A stretch of 25,432 nt of DNA. Source: DATAXI01 sp036266845. GTDB lineage: Bacteria; Verrucomicrobiota; Verrucomicrobiia; Chthoniobacterales; Chthoniobacteraceae. The translations under genes and the position numbers were made by a program. Positions 14,515 through 22,602 of this stretch are shown here, piece by piece (position 1 is the first letter of the stretch; every line of letters begins with the position of its first letter). The DNA lies in NCBI GenBank assembly GCA_036266845.1, contig DATAXI010000048.1, positions 1-25,432 on the forward strand. Direction: 5' to 3'. The notes under the pieces were generated by a model, which saw only the letters and a list, made by a program, of their open reading frames with translations, was not told the origin of the DNA and ran no database searches.

Positions 14515-14715
14515 ATGAAAAAAACAATCCTGTCACTCCTCATCGCGGGAGCCGCTATCGCGGCGCCTTGCGCAAAGGCGGACGTAGTCATCGTCCATCA
14601 CCGGCATCATCACCATCACGTGGTCGTGCGGCCGCGCATGGTCCTGGTCCCGGGTCACTGGGAAGGGCATTGGTGGCATCGCCACTGGGTGCCTGCGCAT
14701 TACGTCCCGGCCTGA
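14515..14715 (+). CDS. Short histidine-rich exported peptide (copy 2)
   Basis: This 66-residue ORF begins MKKTILSLLIAGAAIAAPCAKA, a good signal peptide with probable cleavage after AKA near residue 22. The mature part holds HHRHHHHH followed by a Val/Arg-rich stretch and then an aromatic His-Trp segment (GHWEGHWWHRHWVP). The last part resembles the Pro-Gly-His-Trp repeats of YXWGXW-type small exported proteins, although I cannot confirm membership. The ATG at 14515 is chosen because the signal peptide begins there; the frame is open further upstream to 14278, but that part reads through the first His-rich gene in another frame. There is no good Shine-Dalgarno, and the ATG follows a hairpin. 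Confidence 0.7.
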   Translation: MKKTILSLLIAGAAIAAPCAKADVVIVHHRHHHHHVVVRPRMVLVPGHWEGHWWHRHWVPAHYVPA

Positions 14716-14735
14716 GCCCGAGAGAATAACAGCTT

Positions 14736-15989
14736 TCACCGATTCGGCGCTGGATAAGCGCCGATATCCCTCTTCCGGGCTGGAGGCCTCACGCCTCCGG
14801 CCGCCGCCTCGCGGACCGGCGGGATTTGCTCCGCTTGCAGCGGCGATGCCGAGCCCGCATCGATCAATGGGCTGCCCGCGGCGGGCGTGTAATCGCCCGA
14901 TGCCGCGTTCTGAAATTTGGGATCGTTCCCTTGGATGACGCCAAGACCCGGCGGGATATTTGAGGCGCCGGCGGAAACCCAATTTCCCGCACCCGCAATA
15001 GTGGAAGGCGGAGGATTTGATTCCATGCGGGTCAGCCGGAACGGACCTGCATCGCTCCAGAAAACATTGTTCCATGCGCCGAGCGAATCCACCTCGCCTT
15101 TAAGCCAGAGCAGGCCGAGCCCCGTTGCGGCTTTTCCACGCACGATCACGGTATTATACGCGAACCGGTAACGGCCCCGGCTCGTGCCGGTGCCATCTCC
15201 GCCAATCCGCGCCACCGTGCCGGCCGCCGAAGGAGAGACGATGAGGACATTGCCAAGAACATCGGCGTCGCAATGCGGAGAACCTTTGTTCGCCTTTGGG
15301 TCCGGGCCATCCAGGTCCAGGTCGTGGAACTTTGCCCCCTCAATCCAGTTGTACTCGATGATGTTTCGCGTGACGCGCGATTTCACATTGTTGCCACCCG
15401 CGCCGTCGTGCACGTAGCAATGTTTCATCAAAAAAACCGCATTCGGATACTTCGCGATACCTGAGCCCACATAGATCTGATGCGCGTAAAGTCCATTGCC
15501 ACAGCGGTAAACCTCCACGCCATCCAGAGTCAACGAACCCGACGCATCCGCGCCGGAGATGCCGGTGCAGTGGCAATCGTGCACTGCGCTGTCGCGGAGT
15601 GTCACATCATCGCCGACATTGTAAAAGCAGCGTGATGCATGGGGATCGCTCGCGGCCGTAAGGTCAAAGCCCTGAATCAGGTAATGGCTTCCGAGGATCC
15701 GCAGCACAAAATTCGCTCCCGGCAAAATGCCCGAGATCACGGGACGCGCTCCGTTCACCGCAAGGCCGGTTATCGTGATCACGCCCGCGCCCGCGGCTCC
15801 GTTTGCGGAGAGCGTCACGCCGCCCGGATACGTCGCGCCGCCATCCACCGTCACCGTGTCTCCGGGACGCAGCAACTTTGCGATTGCCTGCAGGTTCTTG
15901 TATTGGCGGGAGGGCCCGGCCGCGTATTGCGCGGCGTGGGCTGAGATGATGCAGAGGAGAAAAAATCCAATCGGCGCGAGGCGATTCAC
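14736..15989 (-). CDS. Secreted right-handed parallel beta-helix protein
   Basis: This 417-residue protein has a signal peptide (MNRLAPIGFFLLCIISAHA, cut near residue 19-20). The rest has the pattern of a right-handed beta-helix: an opening with a gap-filled PGDTV and GGATYPGG turn, repeated short strands such as VTLRDSAVHDC, LTLDGVEVYRCGNGL and NIIEYNWIEGAKFHD, and a C-terminal SPLIDAGS plus DIGAY. Those last two motifs are typical of the carbohydrate-active beta-helix proteins related to pectate and alginate lyases. No catalytic set can be assigned by eye, so the substrate is unknown. The start is a GTG at 15987-15989, giving a full signal peptide. The gene is convergent with the His-rich genes and divergent from the acetyltransferase, from which only 47 bases separate it. 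Confidence 0.85.
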   Translation of the reverse strand: MNRLAPIGFFLLCIISAHAAQYAAGPSRQYKNLQAIAKLLRPGDTVTVDGGATYPGGVTLSANGAAGAGVITITGLAVNGARPVISGILPGANFVLRILGSHYLIQGFDLTAASDPHASRCFYNVGDDVTLRDSAVHDCHCTGISGADASGSLTLDGVEVYRCGNGLYAHQIYVGSGIAKYPNAVFLMKHCYVHDGAGGNNVKSRVTRNIIEYNWIEGAKFHDLDLDGPDPKANKGSPHCDADVLGNVLIVSPSAAGTVARIGGDGTGTSRGRYRFAYNTVIVRGKAATGLGLLWLKGEVDSLGAWNNVFWSDAGPFRLTRMESNPPPSTIAGAGNWVSAGASNIPPGLGVIQGNDPKFQNAASGDYTPAAGSPLIDAGSASPLQAEQIPPVREAAAGGVRPPARKRDIGAYPAPNR

Positions 15990-16036
15990 AACCCGGACTT
16001 TATGGACGCCCCAATCCGCTGTAAATAAATAGACGG

Positions 16037-16579
16037 ATGGCCGAATCGCCCGGAACCTTCATCATCATGCATCGCCTGGATGAGGAAATTTTTTCCGCCG
16101 AGGATGAAGAACTGCGCCAGTTGCTCCTCAGCTCGTTTCCCTATGAAACCGCACTGCTCTCGCGCCGCTACATCCGGAAGGCGCCCGCGCATCGCTGGCT
16201 GGTCCGGGCGGTCTCGGGCGAATTGGTTGCGCACGTGGGTGTTCACGATCTGGTTATCGGCATCGGCACGCGCGAAGTCCGGATCGGCGGTATTGCCGAG
16301 GTGTGCGTCGCACATTCCCACCGTGGACGCGGCCTGGTGGGAAAAATGCTCGCGGAAGCCCATGCATGGATGGAGCGGGAAGGCATCCCTTTTGCCATGC
16401 TTTTCGGCCATCCGAAAATCTACACCTCGATCGGTTACCAGTTGATCGAGAATCCCATCCAGGTGGAAAACGCGCTCATCCATACCTGGAATCCATTCAA
16501 GGGAAAACCTATGGTGCGCCTTATTGGCGCCGAGCCCTGGCCCACGGAACCCGTGGACCTGCGCGGCCCGACTTTTTAA
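16037..16579 (+). CDS. GNAT-family N-acetyltransferase
   Basis: This 180-residue protein is an acetyl-CoA-dependent acyltransferase of the GNAT fold. The acetyl-CoA pyrophosphate-binding motif is EVCVAHSHRGRGLVGKML (roughly residues 90-107), and the following AMLFGHPKIYTSIGYQ segment matches the YhbS-like subgroup. The substrate cannot be told. The start at 16037 keeps about ten more residues than the alternative ATG at 16067; neither has a clear ribosome binding site, so the N-terminus is uncertain. The next gene starts four bases after the stop, so the two are probably cotranscribed. Confidence 0.85.
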   Translation: MAESPGTFIIMHRLDEEIFSAEDEELRQLLLSSFPYETALLSRRYIRKAPAHRWLVRAVSGELVAHVGVHDLVIGIGTREVRIGGIAEVCVAHSHRGRGLVGKMLAEAHAWMEREGIPFAMLFGHPKIYTSIGYQLIENPIQVENALIHTWNPFKGKPMVRLIGAEPWPTEPVDLRGPTF

Positions 16580-16583
16580 AAAA

Positions 16584-17192
16584 ATGGAGCGCGTGAAGAT
16601 CGTTCTATTCACGACGTTCGCAGCCGTTGGCTACGGAATCGTACACGACGAGATCACGGCGCATGTTTGCGTGGAATATTTCACGCTGGCACACCCTCCG
16701 CTGTTTCATACGGAATCGCCTGCGGCGCTTGGCATCTGCTGGGGAATCGCCGCGACGATCGGCATCGGGATCGTGCTTGGCTTCGTGCTCGCAACGGCGG
16801 CGCGGTCCGGCGAGGCTCCGCAGTGGCCGGAGCCGAAGCTGATGCGGGCGATCCTCGCGCTGCTGGGTGCAATGGCCATTGCCGCTTCGCTCGCAGGCGT
16901 GAGCGGTTATGAGTTGGCCCGCCACTCATTGATTCACCTGCCGGAATCGCTGGCCCAGATCATCCGCCCGGTGCTCCGGGATCGCTTCATGGGCGTATGG
17001 TTTGCACATATCGCCAGTTATCTTGTGGGATTGGGAGGCGGCGCATTTCTCATTTTTCGAGTCTGGCGCGATCGTGGTTCGCCAAACATCATTGCCCCTT
17101 TGCCCGTCACCAAAGCCGCGATCCTCCGGACCACACTGCTCGTGCTGATCGCCGCCCTTGTGATCTATTTTCGATTTTTCCGGGAGTCTTGA
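16584..17192 (+). CDS. Multi-pass membrane protein of unknown function
   Basis: The product has 202 residues and about five predicted membrane segments: residues near 5-25 (VLFTTFAAVGYGIV), 50-75 (ALGICWGIAATIGIGIVLGF), 93-110 (ILALLGAMAIAASLAGVSG), 148-165 (YLVGLGGGAFLIF) and 182-200 (TLLVLIAALVIYF). A conserved-looking FTLAHPPLF segment lies between the first two. I do not recognise a characterised family. The ATG at 16584 is preferred: the frame stays open to 16524, but that extension overlaps the acetyltransferase gene and lacks membrane character. It is probably cotranscribed with the acetyltransferase and convergent with the next gene. Confidence 0.75.
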   Translation: MERVKIVLFTTFAAVGYGIVHDEITAHVCVEYFTLAHPPLFHTESPAALGICWGIAATIGIGIVLGFVLATAARSGEAPQWPEPKLMRAILALLGAMAIAASLAGVSGYELARHSLIHLPESLAQIIRPVLRDRFMGVWFAHIASYLVGLGGGAFLIFRVWRDRGSPNIIAPLPVTKAAILRTTLLVLIAALVIYFRFFRES

Positions 17193-17269
17193 ATCCGGAT
17201 AAATCAACCAGCGGCGGACACGGCGCAAAATTATCACGCACGGACGGGAAGCTTCCTCCGGAATGGCGC

Positions 17270-18412
17270 TTACAGATCCCGGTATACCATCTCCAGCGTC
17301 ATCACAGCGTATGCGGTGGCGAGCACGGGATCTTTTTCCATCCAGCGTCCGCTCTCGTTGGCCCAGGAGCCGTCCTCCTGCTCCAGGTCGATTAACTTCA
17401 ACCCAAGCTCCTTCGACCAATCGACGGTCTTGCCGCCCTGGAGCGACAGTTCCGGCGCGCCATAGGTGATCAGCGCCTTGGCCATGACCTGGTAATAGTA
17501 GAAGAGCCCATCCTCGCCCATGCCGGGATTTTCATCGACGGAGTAATGGCTCTTCAGCCAGCCGACGGCGGCGGTAACGCGCGGATCCGTCCGGGTGAGA
17601 TCGGCGTAGATATAACTGAGGAGGCCGGCGTAGGACATGCTGCCGTAGGAGCGCGCGCCATTTTTGCCCGTCTCGCCGGCGCTGCTGTCTCCGGGAAAAT
17701 ACATGAAGCCGCCGCGATCGTCGGGGCTGGTGCTGACGTAGGAAGCCTTGTTGACAGAGGGCAGATTCTGGCAGCGCTGGATGAATGCGATTGCCGCGTT
17801 CCAATCGAGTTTCGGCGCGTTGGCCCGGTCCTTGCCTGCAATGGACTCGCTGGCCCGGATTGCCTCCAGCGCAATGACCGTGTTCGATAAGTCGGGATGT
17901 CCGCGCCCGGTGCCGTTGGGGCCGTAGCCGATGCCGCCGTCGAGGCTGGGATCGGCGAGGCCCTTGGCTTGCTGGCCGATCACGAAGTCGTGCGCATTGC
18001 GAATGACGCCATCGTATTTCGGATCATTCGCCATGACCAGCGCAATGAGCGAAATGGAGGTGTTGTAATTGGCAAGCCCCTTGCGGTAGATGCCGCCGTC
18101 CGGCTGCACGCAGGAGAGGATGTAATCATACGCTTTCTGGATGTACGGCGGTTTCTGCGGCGGATTGCCGGTGGGATCGCCCATGTAGGCCCATACCGGC
18201 AGCGCGGTAAGGGCGGGGTATTGATTGAGCGACCATGAGCCGTCCGGGTTCTGGTGCTTCTGAAGCCAGGCCAGACCTCTCTGGATCGCGATGCCCACTT
18301 CATTGCGGACGGATAGGTCGGCTTCCTTGCGTGGAATCGGCTCCTGTTGTGCGGAAGCGGCGCCGGCGATCAGCAAGATTGCGAATGCGGCGAATATGAT
18401 AGGGCGTTTCAT
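17270..18412 (-). CDS. Secreted alpha/alpha-toroid protein (squalene cyclase / prenyltransferase-like fold)
   Basis: This 380-residue protein has a signal peptide (MKRPIIFAAFAILLIAGAASA, cleavage near residue 21). It then carries repeated alpha-helical units with DG-W/G turns: NPDGSWSLN, QPDGGIY, LDGGIGYGPNG and QEDGSWANE. These are QW-like motifs of the prenyltransferase / squalene-hopene cyclase toroid. The canonical cyclase DXDD acid is not evident and the protein is exported, so it is unlikely to be a true terpene cyclase. Such proteins are frequent in Planctomycetes and Verrucomicrobia with unknown roles. The start is the ATG at 18410-18412, which overlaps the upstream gene's TGA (ATGA); a longer frame to 18487 lacks a signal peptide at its start. 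Confidence 0.85.
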   Translation of the reverse strand: MKRPIIFAAFAILLIAGAASAQQEPIPRKEADLSVRNEVGIAIQRGLAWLQKHQNPDGSWSLNQYPALTALPVWAYMGDPTGNPPQKPPYIQKAYDYILSCVQPDGGIYRKGLANYNTSISLIALVMANDPKYDGVIRNAHDFVIGQQAKGLADPSLDGGIGYGPNGTGRGHPDLSNTVIALEAIRASESIAGKDRANAPKLDWNAAIAFIQRCQNLPSVNKASYVSTSPDDRGGFMYFPGDSSAGETGKNGARSYGSMSYAGLLSYIYADLTRTDPRVTAAVGWLKSHYSVDENPGMGEDGLFYYYQVMAKALITYGAPELSLQGGKTVDWSKELGLKLIDLEQEDGSWANESGRWMEKDPVLATAYAVMTLEMVYRDL

Positions 18413-19089
18413 GGGGCATTTTCCAATTCGATTGTGACGTCCACCGCGGTTCCCACTTTCGGGGTCACCTTGGCGTATGGCTGCCATATCTGGTCATCAT
18501 CGTTGCCCGGGCGCGGATTATTCAGCAGCGCCGCGGAATCCCGCACGAGTGCGCCGATGGAGCCATCCACCTGGGCCAGGAATCTACCCTCGTACATCTC
18601 CGACCCATTGTAAATCCAGGGTCCCGGCGTCATCACGGCATTCCGCTTGAGGTTCCAGATCAGGTCCTCCGCGCGGACGAGGTGCTGGCCCTGCCCATCC
18701 TGCCAGGAGATGTGGATATCGATTTTATCGCCGGCGAGCTGCGGCGCATTTTGCAGGTAGGCGCGGTTCAGTTGAGCCGGGGGCTGGGCGTTCGCATTGG
18801 CAGCGGGCTTAATCCCAAGCAGCAGCATTGCCACCTGGATGTCGTAAGGCTGGATTTTCGTGGAGAGCAGGCTCTCGTGCGTCTTCCCCATATCGTTGAC
18901 AAGAAGGTACTCGAGCAGCCCCTCGGTCATGTTGATCTCCGCCGGGAAGGTGATCGTGCGCTTTACCTTGTCGATCTGGATACCGCGAAAGTCGATGGTC
19001 GGGTCCGGCGCCGCGCGCAATGAGACCACCGTCCCGCAGAGAAGCAGCGCGGCGAATACCAGCCGCAAGGCGGAATCAAGCCTGGCCAT
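18409..19089 (-). CDS. Secreted YdjY-like domain protein
   Basis: This 226-residue protein has a signal peptide (MARLDSALRLVFAALLLCG, cleaved near LRAAP). It then shows the core ITFPAEINMTEGLLEYLLV, GKTHESLLSTKIQPYDIQVAMLLLG, which matches the YdjY-type domain as I remember it. The C-terminal half (WNLKRNAVMTPGPWIYNGSEM, TVDVTIELEN) is predicted beta-rich. The biochemical function is unknown. The ATG at 19087-19089 is chosen for the signal peptide; it overlaps the upstream phosphatase gene by 14 bases, and the downstream toroid gene overlaps by four. Members of this type next to secreted toroid proteins suggest a common envelope role, which is inference. Confidence 0.8.
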   Translation of the reverse strand: MARLDSALRLVFAALLLCGTVVSLRAAPDPTIDFRGIQIDKVKRTITFPAEINMTEGLLEYLLVNDMGKTHESLLSTKIQPYDIQVAMLLLGIKPAANANAQPPAQLNRAYLQNAPQLAGDKIDIHISWQDGQGQHLVRAEDLIWNLKRNAVMTPGPWIYNGSEMYEGRFLAQVDGSIGALVRDSAALLNNPRPGNDDDQIWQPYAKVTPKVGTAVDVTIELENAP

Positions 19090-20770
19090 CCCGTCCCGCG
19101 GGCGCGGCGAGGCGGTCGATTTCCATGGCCACCAGGCAGACATCGTCGGCGAATTCCGTCTGGCCGGAGAACTGGCAGACCTTCCCGACCACACTCTTGC
19201 AAAGGTCCGCGGCCTTGAGCCCGCCCAGCTCTCCCACTGCTTCGCGCAATGCCTGGTAATCATAAAGGCTGCCATCCTGCGCCTCCACCTCGAAGAGTCC
19301 ATCCGTAAAAAGCAGGATCGTCTCCGGCATGACGATGTCCGTGCGGGCGGCAGGATACTCCGCCTCATCCAGCAGGCCGAGCGCCGGCCCCAGCTTGCAC
19401 CCGTCCAGCCGCTGGAGGGCGGACGGGCCGCCGGTACGGACGCGCAACGGGCAGGGATGCCCGGCGTTTGTGTGCAACAGACAGCCGTTCTGCAGATCCG
19501 CCACCACGTAGAAGGCGGAGGCGAAAAGGGGCACGCGGGTGTGCTTGAGAATGCGCCGCAGCGCGCGATTGAGCTGCGACATGAACTCCGACGGCTGCTT
19601 CCAGACCGGCTGCAGCTCATTAACCAGGGCGCGCAAGATGGAGGCTACCAGCGCCGCGCGCACCCCATGGCCCATGACATCGCAGATGAAGAGGCCGGCA
19701 ACGTTTTCCTCGATCTCGAACACGTCAAAGAAATCGCCGCTGACCGCCGTGGAAGGCCGGTAGATGTGATGGAAATGAATGGCGCTATCCGCCTCCGCGG
19801 CACCGCGGGGGAATGTGGGGAACTGCTGCGGCAGGAGGGCGTTTTGCAGCTCGCGGGCCATGCCCAGGTCTTCTTCGAGCGCCTGGTTCTTTGTCCTCAG
19901 CTCTCCGGCCACGCGCGCCAGTTCCTGCTCCGCGCGCTTGCGCAGGGTGATGTCCCGCGAGACGCCAAACGTGCCTATGATGCGCCCGCGCGGATCGGTC
20001 AACGGCATCTTGGTGCTGGATACCCAGGTGACGTGGCCGTCCCCCCATGTCTCCTTTTCCTCGAGGTTCACGATGGGCTCGCCGGTCTCCATAATCCGGC
20101 GCTCGTCTTCCATGGCGCGGAAGGCGTGATCCGCGGAGAAGACATCCAGATCGGTCTTCCCGAGCAGGTCCAGCGGATCCTCTTTGCCGAAAAGGCGGGC
20201 CATGGCGCGATTGACGGCGATGAAGCGGCTCTCGCGATCCTTGAAATAAATGTTGTCCGGAATGTGATCCATCAGGGTCGTCAGCAGATGACGATCCCGC
20301 GCGTAGGCCTCCGCCGATGCGCGGCGATTGGAGACGTCCCATGCCACGCCCAGGATGCGGGAGGGCTTCATCCCGCGCCGGCAAAAGACGCGGCAGCGGA
20401 CCCGCACGGTGCGGACTTCGCCACCCGGCATTAAAACCCGAAATTCGCTATCGTGACCGGGATCGGGGCGGCTTGAAAAATGGAGCGATTGCGCCAGCCG
20501 CTCGCGGTCGCCGGGATGCACCAACTCCAGAAAATCCTCGTACCGGCCGCCAAAATCGCCGGGGCCAAGCCCGAAAAGGTTGTGCATGCGCGCATCCCAC
20601 TCCATGCGATTCGCCAGCACGTCCCACTCCCAGGTGCCCATGCCAATAGCCTTGAGCGCCAGACTGAGCCGCGCTTCATTCTTGCGGCTGGCCAGCGTGG
20701 TCTCGTCGCCAGACGTGAGTTCGATAGGGTTCACTGGCGGGTCCGGGTGATGTTCGGGATTCTCAGGCAA
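19076..20770 (-). CDS. PAS-PAS-PP2C serine phosphatase (RsbU/SpoIIE type)
   Basis: This 564-residue soluble signalling protein has two PAS sensor domains: about residues 33-155 (GMGTWEWDVLANRM, with a PAC motif GVAWDVSNRR) and about 160-285 (IPDNIYFKDRESRFIAVN, with GTFGVSRDITLRK). A coiled-coil linker covers about residues 285-320 (AEQELARVAGELRTK). A C-terminal PP2C-like phosphatase follows from about residue 325: VSGDFFDVFE, DVMGHGVRAALVA, LLFTDGLFEVE and FADDVCLVAME hold the metal-binding aspartates. In relatives it dephosphorylates an anti-sigma-factor antagonist; no antagonist or anti-sigma kinase gene lies within the window. The first possible start is a TTG at 20768-20770, directly after an in-frame stop; a GTG about 12 codons in is an alternative. 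It heads a three-gene operon. Confidence 0.9.
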   Translation of the reverse strand: MPENPEHHPDPPVNPIELTSGDETTLASRKNEARLSLALKAIGMGTWEWDVLANRMEWDARMHNLFGLGPGDFGGRYEDFLELVHPGDRERLAQSLHFSSRPDPGHDSEFRVLMPGGEVRTVRVRCRVFCRRGMKPSRILGVAWDVSNRRASAEAYARDRHLLTTLMDHIPDNIYFKDRESRFIAVNRAMARLFGKEDPLDLLGKTDLDVFSADHAFRAMEDERRIMETGEPIVNLEEKETWGDGHVTWVSSTKMPLTDPRGRIIGTFGVSRDITLRKRAEQELARVAGELRTKNQALEEDLGMARELQNALLPQQFPTFPRGAAEADSAIHFHHIYRPSTAVSGDFFDVFEIEENVAGLFICDVMGHGVRAALVASILRALVNELQPVWKQPSEFMSQLNRALRRILKHTRVPLFASAFYVVADLQNGCLLHTNAGHPCPLRVRTGGPSALQRLDGCKLGPALGLLDEAEYPAARTDIVMPETILLFTDGLFEVEAQDGSLYDYQALREAVGELGGLKAADLCKSVVGKVCQFSGQTEFADDVCLVAMEIDRLAAPAGRDGQA

Positions 20771-20890
20771 CTAAACCGTTCAACAAAACAGCATACATCC
20801 CCGCCGCCGGACACGCAATCGGCAATGTGGGGCGGCTTCATCCGTAAGTTTGCGCAGGCCAAACATGCCGGTGAAAATCCTCTGGCCCAC

Positions 20891-21379
20891 TCAGCGGAGC
20901 CCGACGGTCGGAGTCAGGTCAATCGGGGTAAGGTCTTCATCCCGGCGCAGGGGGACCACCAGGTTTTGGTTCTCCCACCGGAGGATCACCCGGCCATCCT
21001 GAACGGCAAGTAATTGGACGGTAACGGAACCGGTGCTGATGGGAATCGACGCAATCTCGCCTTCGGCCATTTCCTTGCCATTGATCACGGCAAGGGGCGG
21101 CTCATTCAGCAGGATGCTTGTCACGGTAAAGTCTCCGATATGCGGCACAATGGGCGCGGCATCGCTTTCGGACTCGTTAATCTTGACCCAGCCAATGGGC
21201 CAGAACGGGTTGTGATCATTGACGGCGCCGGTAAAGACAGACTTGTTTTTGGGCAAATAAGCCGCACCGGCGGCGGTGGCGCCGGAGGCGTGGGTCACTA
21301 CGGTGGCGGCGGCGGGCTGGCCGGCGTACAAGGCGTGGCCGGCCAGGGTCATGGCTGCGAGAATCAGGAGTTTCTTCAT
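20891..21379 (-). CDS. Secreted PilP/GspC-like pilus platform protein
   Basis: This 162-residue protein has a signal peptide (MKKLLILAAMTLAGHALYAG) and then a low-complexity Ala/Thr stretch. A DHNPFWPIGW motif resembles the NPF motif of PilP-type proteins. A small beta domain follows (FTVTSILLNEPPLAVINGKEM, VTVQLLAVQDGRVILRW) like the periplasmic homology region shared by PilP and GspC. In those systems this protein connects the inner-membrane PilN/PilO pair to the outer-membrane secretin. It is the last gene of the operon, overlaps the PilO-like gene by four bases, and no secretin gene follows. The assignment rests on position and motif, so it is moderate. Confidence 0.6.
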   Translation of the reverse strand: MKKLLILAAMTLAGHALYAGQPAAATVVTHASGATAAGAAYLPKNKSVFTGAVNDHNPFWPIGWVKINESESDAAPIVPHIGDFTVTSILLNEPPLAVINGKEMAEGEIASIPISTGSVTVQLLAVQDGRVILRWENQNLVVPLRRDEDLTPIDLTPTVGLR

Positions 21380-21924
21380 GATTTGACCAGAGTTGAGACA
21401 ACCAATGTGGCGTGTTGGTACTGCGCATCATCACGCACCGCGTCCACGGTGACATTGAGGACGGTGAGCAACGGTTCGGTGTTCTCCAGGTTTGAGATGG
21501 CGATGCCCAGCGGAACGAATTCCACTTTTGGCACGTCCACGCTCCAGACCATGCGGCGGAAGCCCGGCATGTCATCCGGCGTCGTAGAAACCAGATGCGT
21601 GGTCACCTTCTGGATGCCGCGAGCCTTGAAATAGTCAGCGATCTTCGGCGGGAACCACGCGATCGGGGCGCCATCGGGGATGCTGTTCTTCAGGCCGTTC
21701 AGCAGAGCGGTGGCCGCGGGAGCTTTTTTCTCAAGGTCGGCGGTGGTGACTATCTGCTTTTTGGCATCGGCTATCTGCGGCTCCAGCGCGGCGATGCCGG
21801 AATTGGCTTTCTGCTCGTTCTCCTGGACGGGTCCCAGAAGGTAGGCAAAGTATCCGTAAAGCAGGGCGCCGAGGACAAGCCCCGCAAGGCCGATTTTCTT
21901 GATCTGTTCTTGTTCGAGTTTCAT
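21376..21924 (-). CDS. PilO-like type IV pilus inner-membrane platform protein
   Basis: This 182-residue protein has a short cytoplasmic N-terminus, one membrane segment (IKKIGLAGLVLGALLYGYFAY, about residues 9-29), a coiled-coil stretch (ENEQKANSGIAALEPQIADAKK) and a ferredoxin-like periplasmic domain. That topology is typical of PilO. It probably pairs with the PilN-like protein encoded just upstream to form the inner-membrane alignment complex. Overlaps of four bases (ATGA) with both neighbours show one coupled operon. It is also laid out like Amuc_1100 in the Akkermansia pilus locus, but I cannot confirm sequence similarity. Confidence 0.75.
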   Translation of the reverse strand: MKLEQEQIKKIGLAGLVLGALLYGYFAYLLGPVQENEQKANSGIAALEPQIADAKKQIVTTADLEKKAPAATALLNGLKNSIPDGAPIAWFPPKIADYFKARGIQKVTTHLVSTTPDDMPGFRRMVWSVDVPKVEFVPLGIAISNLENTEPLLTVLNVTVDAVRDDAQYQHATLVVSTLVKS

Positions 21925-22595
21925 TCTGCGGCTTCTGATGAGGATTCTTTGTGCGGTGCACCCGGCACCGAGGCATCGGCCACGGCGTCACGCACCTCGA
22001 TCTGGAATTCGAGTGAAAATGTGGCGGTCGGCAGGCGGCGGCCGTTCAGCAGCACAAACTGGTCGCTGTCATCCAGCTCCTTGAAGACGGAAGTCACGTG
22101 CTTGAACCTGGTCTCGAGGTTTTTCTCGAGCGCGATGCGGACGGCTTCCGCTTCCTTGCGCGGCTCGGCGGCGCTGGAAATGCCGCTGACGGTCAATGTG
22201 CTGATGGTATCCCTATCGTTGCCCGGGGAATCCGCGCCCACATGCAGCAATTGCACCGAGCTCGGAATGGTCTTGAGAACCTGATCGAGTACCGGCGCCC
22301 AATAGAGCCGGCTTTCCACGGTCTTCAACATCGCGTCGCTGGCGGCGATCTCGTTATTCAGCTCATCCTGGCGGGCCTTGGCGGCCTTGGCCTGCGGCGA
22401 TATCTTGCTCCATTGCTCATTGAGGGCCGCAAAGCGAACCCCGATGGAGTGGGAGCGCTCGAGCACGATGAAATAGTTCACGACGAACCCGATGGCGATC
22501 AAAAGCACGGCGAGCATCGCCAGCCGGAGTGGATCGCGGCGGCGGGCCAGATCCTGCCGCTGGACTTCATGATAGAGATTTACGTGGATAGGCAT
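21921..22595 (-). CDS. PilN-like type IV pilus inner-membrane platform protein
   Basis: This 224-residue protein begins MPIHVNLYHEVQRQDLARRR, close to the cytoplasmic NLL-type motif of PilN that docks into PilM. A membrane segment follows (LAMLAVLLIAIGFVVNYFIVL, about residues 27-47), then a coiled coil and a periplasmic ferredoxin-like domain. The ATG at 22593-22595 is chosen because this N-terminal motif starts there; the frame is open 20 codons further, but that part overlaps the pilM gene and has no PilN character. The stop overlaps the next ATG by four bases, and the pilM stop is seven bases upstream. Confidence 0.75.
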   Translation of the reverse strand: MPIHVNLYHEVQRQDLARRRDPLRLAMLAVLLIAIGFVVNYFIVLERSHSIGVRFAALNEQWSKISPQAKAAKARQDELNNEIAASDAMLKTVESRLYWAPVLDQVLKTIPSSVQLLHVGADSPGNDRDTISTLTVSGISSAAEPRKEAEAVRIALEKNLETRFKHVTSVFKELDDSDQFVLLNGRRLPTATFSLEFQIEVRDAVADASVPGAPHKESSSEAAE

Positions 22596-22602
22596 GGCGG
22601 TG

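Noticed and set aside
14744..14764. Hairpin TCGGCGC / GCGCCGA just after the His-rich genes
   Set aside because: Arms are only 7 bp, no T-run follows, and it lies within the end of the beta-helix coding sequence, so it is weak as a terminator.
17247..17256. Palindrome GGAAGCTTCC between convergent genes
   Set aside because: A ten-base palindrome with no loop or T-run is common by chance and cannot be called a terminator.
19090..19620. N-terminal extension of the YdjY-like protein
   Set aside because: The extension is antisense-like Ser/Arg-rich sequence inside the phosphatase gene; the signal peptide at 19089 marks the start.
20771..20890. Intergenic gap between the pil operon and the phosphatase gene, including a 28-codon minus-strand ORF
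   Set aside because: No convincing promoter, terminator or ribosome binding site was seen, and the ORF has no coding-like features.
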